The notes under the pieces: model-generated | Seen by the model: the letters and a program-made list of their open reading frames with translations, nothing else | Told to the model about the DNA's origin: nothing | Databases searched by the model: none | NCBI RefSeq assembly: GCF_003627075.1 | Contig: NZ_CP032630.1 | Span: 2,790,001-2,854,000, forward strand | Length of the DNA stretch: 64,000 nt | Direction of reading: 5' to 3' | Source of the DNA: Protaetiibacter intestinalis | GTDB taxonomy: Bacteria > Actinomycetota > Actinomycetes > Actinomycetales > Microbacteriaceae | Made by a program: the position numbers and the translations under genes | Part shown: piece by piece, positions 19,676 to 29,937 of the stretch | Numbering within the stretch: position 1 is the first letter of the stretch | Layout of the letters: every line of letters begins with the position of its first letter

Positions 19676-19686
<11 letters not shown>
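19087..19686 (-). CDS. pdxT: Pyridoxal 5'-phosphate synthase glutaminase subunit PdxT
   Basis: Hydrolyses glutamine and channels ammonia to PdxS for direct PLP synthesis. 199 aa. Class I glutamine amidotransferase: [17 protein letters not shown] start, [15 protein letters not shown] oxyanion region, nucleophile Cys in [10 protein letters not shown], and His-Glu in [16 protein letters not shown]. Its start overlaps the pdxS stop by 11 bases, consistent with coupled 1:1 subunit production. Confidence 0.97.
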
Positions 19687-20590
<904 letters not shown>

Positions 20591-20665
20591 GGGAGGAATC
20601 CTATTCCGCCGCGCGGGGCACGATCCGCCGGGGGCGACACACTCGGCCACACGTCGGCCGGTGGC

Positions 20666-21529
20666 ATGATCGTGCGGGTGAAGATCCTCTCGATCCAGTC
20701 GGCGGTCGCCTACGGCCATGTCGGCAATTCGGCCGCCGTGTTCCCCCTCCAGCGCATCGGCGTCGAGGTGCTGCCGGTCTACACCGTGAACTTCTCCAAC
20801 CACACGGGCTACGGCGCCTGGCGCGGGCCGCTCATCCCGCCCGCGGACGTCGCCGAGGTGATCGCCGGCGTCGAGGAGCGCGGCGTGTTCCCGGGCATCG
20901 ACGCGGTGCTCTCGGGCTACCAGGGCTCCGAGGGCATCGGCGACGTCATCGTCGACGCGGTCGCGCGCGTGAAGGCCGCGAACCCCTCCGCGGTGTACGC
21001 GTGCGACCCGGTGATGGGCAACGCGAAGTCGGGATGCTTCGTCGCACCCGCGATCCCCGTGCTGCTGCGCGAGCGCGTGGTGCCGGTGGCCGACATCATC
21101 ACACCCAACCAGTTCGAGCTCGGCTTCCTCACCGGCACCTCGCCGACGACGATCGAGTCGACCCTCGACTCCGCGGATGCGGCGCGGGCGTTGGGGCCGC
21201 GCACGGTGCTCGTGACGAGCGTCGAACGGCCGGACCGCGACCCCGAGACGATCGAGATGATGGTCGTCGACGAGGCGGGCGCCTGGATCGTGACGACCCC
21301 GCTGCTGCCAATGAAGGCGAACGGCTCGGGCGACGTGACGGCGGCGCTCTTCACGGCCCACTACCTGGAGTCGGGCGACGCCGCGACCGCGCTCGCCCGC
21401 ACCACCTCGAGCGTCTACGAGCTGCTGCGCGCGACCCACGAGTCGGGCGAGCGCGAGCTGCAGCTCGTCGAGGCGCAGGAGTTCTACGCCCACCCGCCCC
21501 TGCAGTTCGAGGTGCGTCGGCTCAGGTAG
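20666..21529 (+). CDS. pdxY: Pyridoxal kinase (PdxY type)
   Basis: Salvages B6 vitamers by phosphorylating pyridoxal. About 287 aa, PfkB/ribokinase-like fold. [18 protein letters not shown] binds substrate, [13 protein letters not shown] is the PdxY signature, [16 protein letters not shown] and [13 protein letters not shown] are conserved, and the anion hole with catalytic Asp is in [13 protein letters not shown]. Start uncertain: ATG 20666 or GTG 20678, the latter giving VKILSIQS; neither has a strong ribosome site. It converges with the HIT gene, overlapping by 8 bases. De novo (pdxST) and salvage B6 routes are thus paired here. Confidence 0.93.
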   Translation: MIVRVKILSIQSAVAYGHVGNSAAVFPLQRIGVEVLPVYTVNFSNHTGYGAWRGPLIPPADVAEVIAGVEERGVFPGIDAVLSGYQGSEGIGDVIVDAVARVKAANPSAVYACDPVMGNAKSGCFVAPAIPVLLRERVVPVADIITPNQFELGFLTGTSPTTIESTLDSADAARALGPRTVLVTSVERPDRDPETIEMMVVDEAGAWIVTTPLLPMKANGSGDVTAALFTAHYLESGDAATALARTTSSVYELLRATHESGERELQLVEAQEFYAHPPLQFEVRRLR

Positions 21530-22085
21530 CGGGCCACGCCTCCGCGATCGTCGCGCGCGCCTCGCCGAGGAGCGTCGGGATCGCCTTCGTGCGGGCGATG
21601 ATCGGGAAGAAGTTCGCATCCGACGCCCAGCGCGGCACGACGTGCTGGTGCAGGTGCGCGGCGATGCCGGCACCCGCGATCGCCCCCTGGTTCATGCCGA
21701 TGTTGAAGCCGTCGGCGTGGGAGGTGCCGCGGATGACGCGCATCGCCGTCTGCGTGATGGCGCCGATCTCGGCGACCTCGGCCTCCGTCGCCTCGTCGTA
21801 GCCCGCGATGTGCCGATACGGCACCACGAGCAGGTGACCGCTGTTGTAGGGGAACAGGTTGAGCAGGGCGTAGGCGAGTTCGCCGCGGTGCACGATGAGG
21901 GCGTCCTCGTCGGACAGGGTCGGCGCCGTGCAGAACACGCACTCGTCTCCGGGTGCGCCGCCGCCCTGCTCGATGTAGGCGATGCGGTGCGGGGTCCACA
22001 GCCGGCCGAAGCCGTCGGGCACGCCCGCGAGGGAGGTGGACGGCTCGGCGTCCGGGTATTCGCTGCCGTCGTAGTCGCGTGTCAT
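21522..22085 (-). CDS. HIT-family nucleotide hydrolase/phosphorylase
   Basis: 187 aa. Histidine-triad protein: the HxHxH-type active site is in [12 protein letters not shown]; the N-terminal part shows [12 protein letters not shown] and [19 protein letters not shown], typical of the Ap4A phosphorylase-like / actinobacterial HIT branch that often lies near thrS. Likely hydrolyses or phosphorolyses dinucleoside polyphosphates; substrate not determinable here. ATG at 22083-22085. A strong hairpin separates it from the upstream protease gene. Confidence 0.9.
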   Translation of the reverse strand: MTRDYDGSEYPDAEPSTSLAGVPDGFGRLWTPHRIAYIEQGGGAPGDECVFCTAPTLSDEDALIVHRGELAYALLNLFPYNSGHLLVVPYRHIAGYDEATEAEVAEIGAITQTAMRVIRGTSHADGFNIGMNQGAIAGAGIAAHLHQHVVPRWASDANFFPIIARTKAIPTLLGEARATIAEAWPAT

Positions 22086-22113
22086 CGTCACCAGGGTAGC
22101 GATCGCCGGCACG

Positions 22114-22151
22114 GCGGATCGTGGGGGCGCCGGGGCGCCCCCACGATCCGC
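22114..22151 (-). terminator. Long perfect stem-loop between subtilase and HIT genes
   Basis: Perfect 18-bp inverted repeat (22114-22131 / 22134-22151) with a GG loop, five bases after the protease stop. No T-run follows; it probably terminates the protease transcript or stabilises its 3' end. Confidence 0.65.
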
Positions 22152-22156
22152 TCGGC

Positions 22157-25100
22157 CTACTTGACCTTGATCTTGGTGACCTCGACCGGGATGGTGTCGA
22201 GGGCATCCGAGCGCAGGGTCGCGGCGGTCGACCACGTGCCGCGCAGCAGGCCCTTCAGCGTGTAGTCGAAGGTCACCGCCCCGCCCGCCGTCGGCGGGCT
22301 CGTGTGCAGCACGTAGGCCGACTCCGGGTCGACATCCGCGATCGTCACCCCGCTCGTGCCGTCGCGGTTCTCGGCTCCCGAGAGCGACCCGACCGAGGAG
22401 TCGGCGGTGAGGTCGCCTCCGTAGGTGATCCACTGGTTCTCGGCGGTGCCGAGCTGGATCCACACCTGGAAGGAGTTCTCACCCCCGTCGCTCCACGAGG
22501 GCACGTCCTCCCACTCGATCACGAGGAAGTCGTTCGTGCCGTCGGTCAACGTGCCGACGCGGAGCGCTCCGCCGGCGGCCGGGTTGAGGTCGGTCCAGAA
22601 CGGCGCGATCACGTTGTTCGGGGTCGCCGCGTCGGGGAACGATGCCGGCGGTGCGTACTCGACGTCACCCGCGTCTCCCCCACCGATCACGACGTAGCCG
22701 TTCGAGACGACACCGATCCGGTTGTAGACCTCACCGCCGTAGACGAAGTCGGACACGGTGAAGTTCGTGATGCTCTCGTCGTCGACGCCGGCGATCGGAG
22801 CGACCCCGAAGAGCGACAGCGGCAGGTAGCCGCCGCTCGCGGTGTCCCCGGGGTCGACCGCGTCGATCGCGTCGATCGTGGGCGGCTGGGCCGCCGTCAG
22901 CGTCCCGGTCCACGTCGCGCCGAGCGGGCGCTTGGTGGCCGGCGCGGTGACCTTGGTCACCTTGAGCAGCGGGTTGGCGAGCACGTCGATCGTCGCCTGC
23001 ACGTCGACCGGCATCGTGCTCGACGCGGTGACCGTGCAGGTCGTCGTCTTGCTCCGCTTGATCTCCGTCGGCGTGCACGACTGGGCGAGCGCGAGCGAGG
23101 CCTCGCCCACGTTGACCGCGACCGGCAGCACGACCGGGGTGACCCCCTTGCGCGAGGCGGTGATCGTGATCTGGCCCTCGTGCCATCCCTCGTCGACGTT
23201 GATGCCGCTCAGCACGATCGTGAGCGTCTTCGACGCGCCGGGTGCCAGGGTGAAGTAGGCCGGGGTGACGATCACCTGCGCCCCGCCCGCGAGCGTTCCC
23301 TTCGCGGTGAAGGTCTGCGCCTTGCCGCTCACGTTGGTGACCGTGCGCTTGACGACCGCGGCACCGGGCAGCGGGTCGATGAGCACGCTCGGGATGTTGA
23401 GGTCGTGACGCCCGAGCGGGTCCGCGGCGCTCGCGAGGAAGTCCGCCGCCGTCTCGCTGATGGTGAGGGTCGGCGACACCGCGCGGTCTGCGCGGATGCT
23501 GCCGGCGCCGCGGTCGAAGACGCCCGCGGGGCTCCCATCGGGGTTGGTCACGCTCTGCAGCGAGGAGGTCATGAGCGCCGACTTCACCTGACCGGGGGTC
23601 CAGTTCGGGTGGGCGGCGATCACGAGCGCCGAGACGCCCGCCGCGTGCGGCGACGACATCGAGGTTCCCGCGATGGCCTGGAACAGCTCCCCCTGCGGTC
23701 CGGTCGCGAGATCCGTCGAGGCGGGCGTGAGGCCCGCGAGGATCTGCACGCCGGGGGCGGTGATGTCGGGCTTCAGGAACTCGCCGATCGGGCCGCGCGA
23801 GCTGAATCCGGCCATGACGTCGCCCTGGGCCGCCGTCGACTGGCCCTCGGCCCACGTCGCCGTGATGCCGGGGTGCGCGCCGAGGAAGGCGAGCAGCTCG
23901 TCGTTGGGACCCTCGAGGTGGATCGCCGGGAGGAAGTGGTTGTCGGTCTCGACGTCGCTCGCCACCGGGTTGTAGAGGATCATGCCGGCGGCGCCGCCCT
24001 GCAGGGCGTTGTAGCCCTTCTCGACGCGGCCGTTCGTGCCGCGGGCGCAGACGACGACCTGGCCCGTCACGGATCCGGCCGCGAAGGGCTCGAGGCACGC
24101 CGCGCCGCCCGCGTACCCGGGCACGGATGCCGCGAGCACGACGGGCGTGTCCGTCACGCCCTGCGTGAGGGTCGAGCCGGCCTTCGAGTAGGTGGCCCCG
24201 TCGGTCGAGGTGAGCGTCAGGGTCGAGGCGAACTGCCGGTCGAAGGTCGAGGCGCCGACCGTCGTGACCCACGGTCCCGCGTGGTTGGCGGTGGACTCGC
24301 CCGGACCGTCGTTGCCGGCCGAGGCGTTGACCGAGATCCCCGCGGCGTAGGCGTCGAGGAAGGCGAGCTCCACGGCGTCCGTGTAGACGGAGGCGCTGCC
24401 GCTGACCGAGTAGTTGATGACGTCGACCTTGTCGACGATCGCCTGCTGCACGGCGGCGAGGAGGTCGGAGGTGTAGCCGCCGAGCGGCCCGAGCGCGCGG
24501 TAGGCGATGACCGAGGCTCCGGGTGCGATGCCGCTGACCGGGCCGCGGTCGACGCCGAAGATCGGTGCGCTCGACACGTAGTCGCCCGCCGCGGTCGTCG
24601 CGGTGTGCGTGCCGTGACCGTCGGAGTCGCGGGCCGAGCAGCCGGCGTCGGAGCAGAAGTCCTCCGCGCCGATGGCGTTGAGCGACTGGTAGGTGTCGAG
24701 GAACGCGTAGGCCCCGACGAGCTTGTCGTTGCACGCGAACGCGGCGTCGCCGCCCTGACCGAACTCGCACGCCCAGGGGCCGCCCGCCGGCTTCGGGAGG
24801 CCGTTGTCGGCGAGCATCGGGTGCTCGGGCCAGATGCCGGTGTCGATGACGCCGACGATGACGCCCTTGCCCGCCTTGTCGCGACCGCCGAGCGAGGGCC
24901 AGACGGCATCCGCGCCGATGAAGGTGCTCGCGTCGTTGTCGATCGTGCTGCCGCCGGCGGCGACGGCCGCCCCCGCGGCGCTCACGGCCGAGGCGGATGC
25001 GGAGAGCGAACCGGTGTCGGAGGTGGGCAGGTGCCGCAGCGAGTTGTCCTGAACGGCCGCGACGCCCTCCACGCCGAGCACGGTCTTCGCGTCGCGCGCC

Positions 25101-25567
25101 TTGACCGTCATCGCGAGGCCGCCGTAGGCGACCGCGTAGGTGGTGATCGTCTTCGCCGACGGCACGGCCGCGACGATGCTGTCACGGGTCTCGGCGATCA
25201 CCTGGTTCACGTAGTCGAGGTACTTCTTCACCGCGGGGTCGCTCAGCGAGAGCTCCTTGCCGGTGACCTCGGGGCTCGTGGCGGCGTAGCCCTCGATGCC
25301 CCCCGCGTACGAGGCGACGGGGTCGATGTCGACCTTGACCATCACGGGGATCACCGTCGCATCCGAGCGTGCGAGCAGCGCGTCGTCGCTCTCGGCGAGC
25401 TGACCGGACTTGGAGCGCGCCAGATCCAGCGGAGGCGCCTCGGGGGTCACCGTCGTGGCGGTGAAACCGGAACCGGGATCGGCCGCGTACGCGGGGCCGG
25501 CGATCGCCCCCGTGACGAGTGCCGATGCGGCGAGAACGGACACGAGGACAGACCGACGAGAGCGCAT
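22157..25567 (-). CDS. Secreted subtilisin-like serine protease (S8) with PA domain
   Basis: 1136 aa. Sec signal peptide (MRSRRSVLVSVLAASALVTG..., cleavage probably after AYA), I9-type propeptide (about 70-180, VIPVMVKVDIDPVASY), then the S8 domain with the intact triad Asp242 (GVIDTGIWPEH), His318 (GHGTHTATTAAG) and Ser636 (GTSMSSPHAAG). A protease-associated domain is inserted at about 450-560 (VVVCARGTNGRVEKGYNAL). The C-terminal 450 residues hold fibronectin/Ig-like strands for secretion or substrate binding. No LPxTG or membrane anchor is seen, so it is likely released. ATG at 25565-25567 after AAGGGAAG. A 16-bp palindrome lies about 55 bp upstream. Substrate unknown. Confidence 0.94.
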   Translation of the reverse strand: MRSRRSVLVSVLAASALVTGAIAGPAYAADPGSGFTATTVTPEAPPLDLARSKSGQLAESDDALLARSDATVIPVMVKVDIDPVASYAGGIEGYAATSPEVTGKELSLSDPAVKKYLDYVNQVIAETRDSIVAAVPSAKTITTYAVAYGGLAMTVKARDAKTVLGVEGVAAVQDNSLRHLPTSDTGSLSASASAVSAAGAAVAAGGSTIDNDASTFIGADAVWPSLGGRDKAGKGVIVGVIDTGIWPEHPMLADNGLPKPAGGPWACEFGQGGDAAFACNDKLVGAYAFLDTYQSLNAIGAEDFCSDAGCSARDSDGHGTHTATTAAGDYVSSAPIFGVDRGPVSGIAPGASVIAYRALGPLGGYTSDLLAAVQQAIVDKVDVINYSVSGSASVYTDAVELAFLDAYAAGISVNASAGNDGPGESTANHAGPWVTTVGASTFDRQFASTLTLTSTDGATYSKAGSTLTQGVTDTPVVLAASVPGYAGGAACLEPFAAGSVTGQVVVCARGTNGRVEKGYNALQGGAAGMILYNPVASDVETDNHFLPAIHLEGPNDELLAFLGAHPGITATWAEGQSTAAQGDVMAGFSSRGPIGEFLKPDITAPGVQILAGLTPASTDLATGPQGELFQAIAGTSMSSPHAAGVSALVIAAHPNWTPGQVKSALMTSSLQSVTNPDGSPAGVFDRGAGSIRADRAVSPTLTISETAADFLASAADPLGRHDLNIPSVLIDPLPGAAVVKRTVTNVSGKAQTFTAKGTLAGGAQVIVTPAYFTLAPGASKTLTIVLSGINVDEGWHEGQITITASRKGVTPVVLPVAVNVGEASLALAQSCTPTEIKRSKTTTCTVTASSTMPVDVQATIDVLANPLLKVTKVTAPATKRPLGATWTGTLTAAQPPTIDAIDAVDPGDTASGGYLPLSLFGVAPIAGVDDESITNFTVSDFVYGGEVYNRIGVVSNGYVVIGGGDAGDVEYAPPASFPDAATPNNVIAPFWTDLNPAAGGALRVGTLTDGTNDFLVIEWEDVPSWSDGGENSFQVWIQLGTAENQWITYGGDLTADSSVGSLSGAENRDGTSGVTIADVDPESAYVLHTSPPTAGGAVTFDYTLKGLLRGTWSTAATLRSDALDTIPVEVTKIKVK

Positions 25568-25621
25568 GGCTTCCCTTCCGCGAGTGGTGGTGCGGCATGC
25601 GACGCCGCCCCCCTTCGCGGG

Positions 25622-25637
25622 TAGACCCATGGGTCTA
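25622..25637. promoter_or_regulatory. 16-bp perfect palindrome upstream of the subtilase gene
   Basis: TAGACCCATGGGTCTA is fully self-complementary and lies 55 bp before the protease start codon, in the 163-bp gap to thrS. Position and perfect dyad symmetry suggest a repressor/activator site; the regulator is unknown. Confidence 0.45.
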
Positions 25638-25701
25638 TTCGGCGCCTGCTGGGTAACGTATCCGCACGCCCGGGCGGGGCGCTAGAGGGGGAATGCGCAA
25701 G

Positions 25702-25723
25702 ATCCCTGCGTCGTGCGCAGGAT
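25702..25723 (-). terminator. Weak stem-loop after thrS
   Basis: Imperfect inverted repeat (ATCCTGCG ... CGCAGGGAT on the minus strand) starting about eight bases past the thrS stop; followed by CTTGCGCATT. Possible thrS terminator. Confidence 0.4.
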
Positions 25724-25730
25724 TGTTGCC

Positions 25731-27685
25731 CTAGACCTGCGCGTGGGTGTCGATCGCTGCGCGGATGCGTCGCACGGCCTCGTCGACGGGGATCCCGTTC
25801 TCCTGCTGACCGTCGCGGAACCGGAAGCTCACGGTGCCCGCGTCGCGGTCCTGGGCGCCGGCGATGAGCTGATACGGCACCTTCGCGAGCGTGTGGGTGC
25901 GGATCTTCTTCTGCATCCGCTCGTCGCTCGTGTCGAGCTCGGCGCGCACGCCGTCGGCCCGCAGCCGGTCGATGACCTCGCCGAGGTAGTCGGCGAACTC
26001 GTCGGCCACGGGGACGCCCACGACCTGCACGGGCGAGAGCCACACCGGGAACGCGCCCGCGTAGTGCTCGAGCAGGATCGCGAAGAAGCGCTCGATGGAT
26101 CCGAAGAGGGCCCGGTGGATCATGATGGGGCGCTTCTTCTGGCCGTCGCGGTCGGTGAACTCGAGGCCGAAGCGCTCGGGCAGGTTGGGGTCGACCTGGA
26201 CGGTCGACAGCTGCCAGGTGCGACCGATCGCGTCGCGGGTCTTGAGGTCGATCTTGGGGCCGTAGAACGCAGCCTCGCCGGGCATCTCGGTGAGCTTGAG
26301 CCCCGAGGCCCTCGCGACGTTGCGCAACGCGTTCGTCGAGTAGTCCCAGAACTCGTCCGATCCGATCCACTTCGACTTCTCGTCGTCGCGCATCGAGAGC
26401 TCGAGCTCGAAGTCGTCGAGGCCGAAGTCGCGCAGCATGGAGATGACGAACTCCAGCACCTTCGTCGCCTCCTCCTCGAGCTGCTCGGGGGTGACGAAGA
26501 GGTGCGAGTCGTCCTGGGTGAAGCCGCGCACCCGGGTGAGGCCGTGCAGGGCGCCCGAGAGCTCGTTGCGGTACACCGTGCCGTTCTCGGCGAGCCGCAT
26601 CGGCAGGTCGCGGTAGCTGCGAGCCCGCTCCTTGTAGATGAGGATGTGCATCGGGCAGTTCATGGGCTTCAGGTAGTAGTCCTGGCCCTGCTTCGTGACC
26701 GCGCCGTCCGCGTCGCGCTCCTCGTCCATGACGATCGGGGGAACATCCCCTCCCTGTAGGTGACGAGGTGGTTCGACTGGAGGAAGAGGTCCTCCTTGGC
26801 GATGTGCGGCGTGTACACGTAGGTGTAGCCGGCCGCGATGTGGCGGCGCCGGGCGTGCTGCTCCATCTCCATGCGGACGACGCCGCCGCGCGGGTGCCAC
26901 ACCGAGAGGCCCGAGCCGATCTCGTCCGGGAAGGAGAACAGATCGAGCTCCTTGCCGAGCTTGCGGTGGTCGCGCTTCGCCGCCTCTTCGAGGCGTTCGA
27001 GGTAGGCGCGCAGCTCGTCCTTGGTGGGCCAGGCGGTGCCGTAGAGGCGCTGCAGCTGCGGGTTCTTCTCGGAACCCCGCCAGTACGCCGCGGCGACGCG
27101 GGTGAGCTTGTAGGCCCCGAGCGCGCCGGTGTTCGGAACGTGCGGGCCGCGGCAGAGGTCCTTCCAGGCGACGTTCCCGTCACGGTCGACGTTGTCGTAG
27201 ATCGTGAGCTCGCCGGCCCCGACCTCGACGCTCTCGCCGTCCTTCCCGGATTCGGCGCCGCCCTTCAGGCCGATGAGCTCGAGCTTGTAGGGCTCGTCGG
27301 CGAGCTCGACGCGCGCCTCGTCGTCCGTGACGACGCGGCGCACGAAGCGCTGGCCGGAGCGGATGATGCGGTCCATCTCCTTGGAGATCGCGGCGAGGTC
27401 GTCGGGCGAGAAGTGCTCCGCGACGTCGAAGTCGTAGTAGAAGCCGTCCTGCACGGGCGGGCCGATGCCGAGCTTCGCCTCCGGGTTGATGCGCTGCACG
27501 GCCTGCGCCATGACGTGCGCCGTCGAGTGGCGCAGGATGTTGAGCCCGTCGGCCGAGCTGACCTCGACCGGCTCCACGACATCCGTCTCGGTGACCGTCG
27601 TCGCCTTGTCCTTCAGCTCGCCGTTCACGCGGATCGCGATGACGGAGCGGTCGGGGAACAGCTCGAAGCCGGTCTGGGCGCTCAT
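25731..27685 (-). CDS. thrS: Threonyl-tRNA synthetase, interrupted by an apparent 1-base frameshift
   Basis: Class II synthetase for Thr. The sequence reads from ATG 27685 (AAGGGGA upstream; [20 protein letters not shown]) through TGS, editing ([12 protein letters not shown]) and motif 1 up to VTYREGMFP, then shifts frame. The conserved continuation [51 protein letters not shown] and [14 protein letters not shown], plus the anticodon domain, is in another frame ending at 25731. The break lies at the five-G run 26737-26741; one extra base there restores a continuous 651-aa protein of normal length. No other thrS is in the window. Because the gene is normally essential, a base-call error is the simplest explanation. 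The start lies five bases after the acyltransferase stop. Confidence 0.93.
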
Positions 27686-27690
27686 TCCCC

Positions 27691-29874
27691 TTACTTTACC
27701 GGCGCGTCGAGCCGCGTTCCGACGTCGGGCAGCCCGGGCGCCGCCTCGAGGAGCGACGTGCGCATCACGGCGGCGAGCCGCGCCGAGAACTCCTTCGTCA
27801 GGTGATGCGTGTCCGTGCGCGCGACCGAACCGTCGACCGCCCACGGGCACAGGCCCGCCGGCGTGCAGAACCAGGGGCTGGTGTCGACGTACGAGACACC
27901 CATGGCCGCCGCGGCCGCCGACTCGGCGGCACGTTGCTCGCGCCACTCGGGGGTGAGCGGGACCCGGCAGGAGGTCCCCCCGGGCTCGAAGTCAGCCGAT
28001 CCGCAGCTCGCCACCGACAGCGGCGGCGGCGCGATGACGACGAGCTGCGACGAGACGTGACCGAGTCGACGCAGGCTCTCCTCCATCCCCCGTCGCCACT
28101 CCGCCGTCGCCTCGCTGCCGGTGGCTCCGCTGGTGAGGCGGTCGAGGGTGCGCGAGGAGCTGGTCAAGACGACGAGCTCGGGGTCGCTCGTGACGATTCC
28201 CGCCTCGCGGTCCGCGCGGATCGCGGCGCACTGCGCGACCCACGCGGGGTCGGTCTGGCGGTCGTAGTACGCGGCGACGGCGGCCGCGGAGCAGGCTCCC
28301 TGCACGGCGAGCACCACGCGCCAGGCCGGCCCGAGGGCGTTCGACAGCGCGGGCAGCCAGCTGGCGGCGACCGAGTCGCCCACGATCACCGCGGTGTGCT
28401 CGGCGTCCGGGTCGCCCAGCGTGCACGCCGTCGCCCACGTGGTGCCGTGCACGCACTCCTCGCCCAGGTACGCGGTCGTCGCCGAGTCGGCGTCGGCCAG
28501 GATCCCGTCGGGGAGCGTCTCCCACTCCGCGGATGCGGCCACCCGCTCGGCGAGGGTGCCCGCGTCGGGGAACACGTCGGGCGCGTCGAGGTACTGCGGG
28601 TCGTCGGTGGGCGACTCCGTGTCGACCGGGGTCTCGCTCGAGGTGGGCGACGCCGCGGGGAAGGCCGGGGGGACGGCGACGAGCGCGCCGACGCCGAGCG
28701 CGACGACGAGCACCGCCGCGACGATGGCAGCCCACGGCGTGCGCCTCCCCCAGCGCTGCCAGGGCTGCTCGAACGCGTGCTTCATGACCCAGGAGGCGAT
28801 GAGCGCCGCGAGCACGATGGTGAGCCCGTCGGTCACGGTGAACTCGCGCCGGTTCTGCAGGATCGCGAGGGCCGAGATCGCGGGCCAATGCCAGAGGTAC
28901 AGCCCGAAGGCGAGCCCGCCGAGCCAGACGAACGGTCGTGAGCCGAGCAGCCGCTCCGCGCCGCCCGCGGCGGCATTCGCACCGATGAGCACGAGCGCGG
29001 TGCCGGCCACGGGCCAGAGCGACGCGATGCCGGGGAACCAGGGGTCGAAGTCGCCGAGGAAGCCGAGCCCGACGACCATCGCGAGCCCGAACCAGCCGAC
29101 GATCCAGCCGAGCACCCGTCCCGGGACGAGCCGCGCCCCGAGCAGCGCGAGCAGCCCGCCCACCGCGAACTCCCAGATGCGCGCGGAGGTGTCGAGATAG
29201 GCGACGGGCTGATCGCGGAGGGTCTCGACGACGCACCACGCCCAGGAGGCGAGGGCGACGACCGCGATCGCGGTCACGGCGAGCCGCATCCGCCGCTGCG
29301 CCGTGCTGCGGCGCCCGACGACCGCCGCGAGCACCGCCACGAGCACGAGCCAGACGAGGTAGAACTGCACCTGCATCGAGAGCGCCCAGAAGTGCTCGAC
29401 GGGGTTCAGCACCCGGTCGGCGTCGAGGTAGCCGCCCGTCGCGAAGGCGAGGTACCAGTTCTCGCCGAAGAGCGCCGCCCAGCCGGAGGAGCGCAGGATG
29501 TCGCCGAGCAGCGCGGGGCGCGTCGCGGCGAGCAGCACCGTCGACACCGCGACCACGGTGCCGATCACGAGGAGCGCGGCGGGCAGCAGCCGACCGCCGA
29601 GGCTGCGCAGGTAGCGCACCGCGCCGACCTCGCCGGTGCGGATCCAGCGGATCACGAGCGTGACGGTGATGAGGTACCCGGAGACGACGAGGAACACGTC
29701 GATGCCGCCCGAGATGCGCCCCCACCACAGGTGCGAGGCGGCGACGAGGAGGATCGCGACCGCCCGCAGTCCCTCGAGCTCGGGACGGTACGGCGCGCGG
29801 AAGCCGGCTGCGGCGTCCGCGGCGTCGGCGGAGGGCGCGGCTCGGGCGTGCGCGCTCTGCTCCGCCACGGTCAT
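27691..29874 (-). CDS. OafA/YrhL-type acyltransferase fused to SGNH hydrolase domain
   Basis: About 727 aa. N-terminal acyltransferase-3 domain with roughly ten membrane helices: [35 protein letters not shown] and [15 protein letters not shown] match the family. After a Pro/Ser/Thr linker (about 415-440) the extracytoplasmic SGNH domain shows [16 protein letters not shown] and the C-terminal DTHHL (Asp/His). Such fusions O-acetylate cell-wall glycans or surface polysaccharides; the acceptor is not known here. Start ATG 29872-29874 preferred; an upstream in-frame ATG (29913) is also possible. It ends five bases before thrS. Confidence 0.9.
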   Translation of the reverse strand: MTVAEQSAHARAAPSADAADAAAGFRAPYRPELEGLRAVAILLVAASHLWWGRISGGIDVFLVVSGYLITVTLVIRWIRTGEVGAVRYLRSLGGRLLPAALLVIGTVVAVSTVLLAATRPALLGDILRSSGWAALFGENWYLAFATGGYLDADRVLNPVEHFWALSMQVQFYLVWLVLVAVLAAVVGRRSTAQRRMRLAVTAIAVVALASWAWCVVETLRDQPVAYLDTSARIWEFAVGGLLALLGARLVPGRVLGWIVGWFGLAMVVGLGFLGDFDPWFPGIASLWPVAGTALVLIGANAAAGGAERLLGSRPFVWLGGLAFGLYLWHWPAISALAILQNRREFTVTDGLTIVLAALIASWVMKHAFEQPWQRWGRRTPWAAIVAAVLVVALGVGALVAVPPAFPAASPTSSETPVDTESPTDDPQYLDAPDVFPDAGTLAERVAASAEWETLPDGILADADSATTAYLGEECVHGTTWATACTLGDPDAEHTAVIVGDSVAASWLPALSNALGPAWRVVLAVQGACSAAAVAAYYDRQTDPAWVAQCAAIRADREAGIVTSDPELVVLTSSSRTLDRLTSGATGSEATAEWRRGMEESLRRLGHVSSQLVVIAPPPLSVASCGSADFEPGGTSCRVPLTPEWREQRAAESAAAAAMGVSYVDTSPWFCTPAGLCPWAVDGSVARTDTHHLTKEFSARLAAVMRTSLLEAAPGLPDVGTRLDAPVK

Positions 29875-29937
29875 GGAGCCATCGTCGGTCCCCGGCCGCG
29901 GTGCCGGCCGCATCCGGGTCGGCGCGTCACCGCGCGC

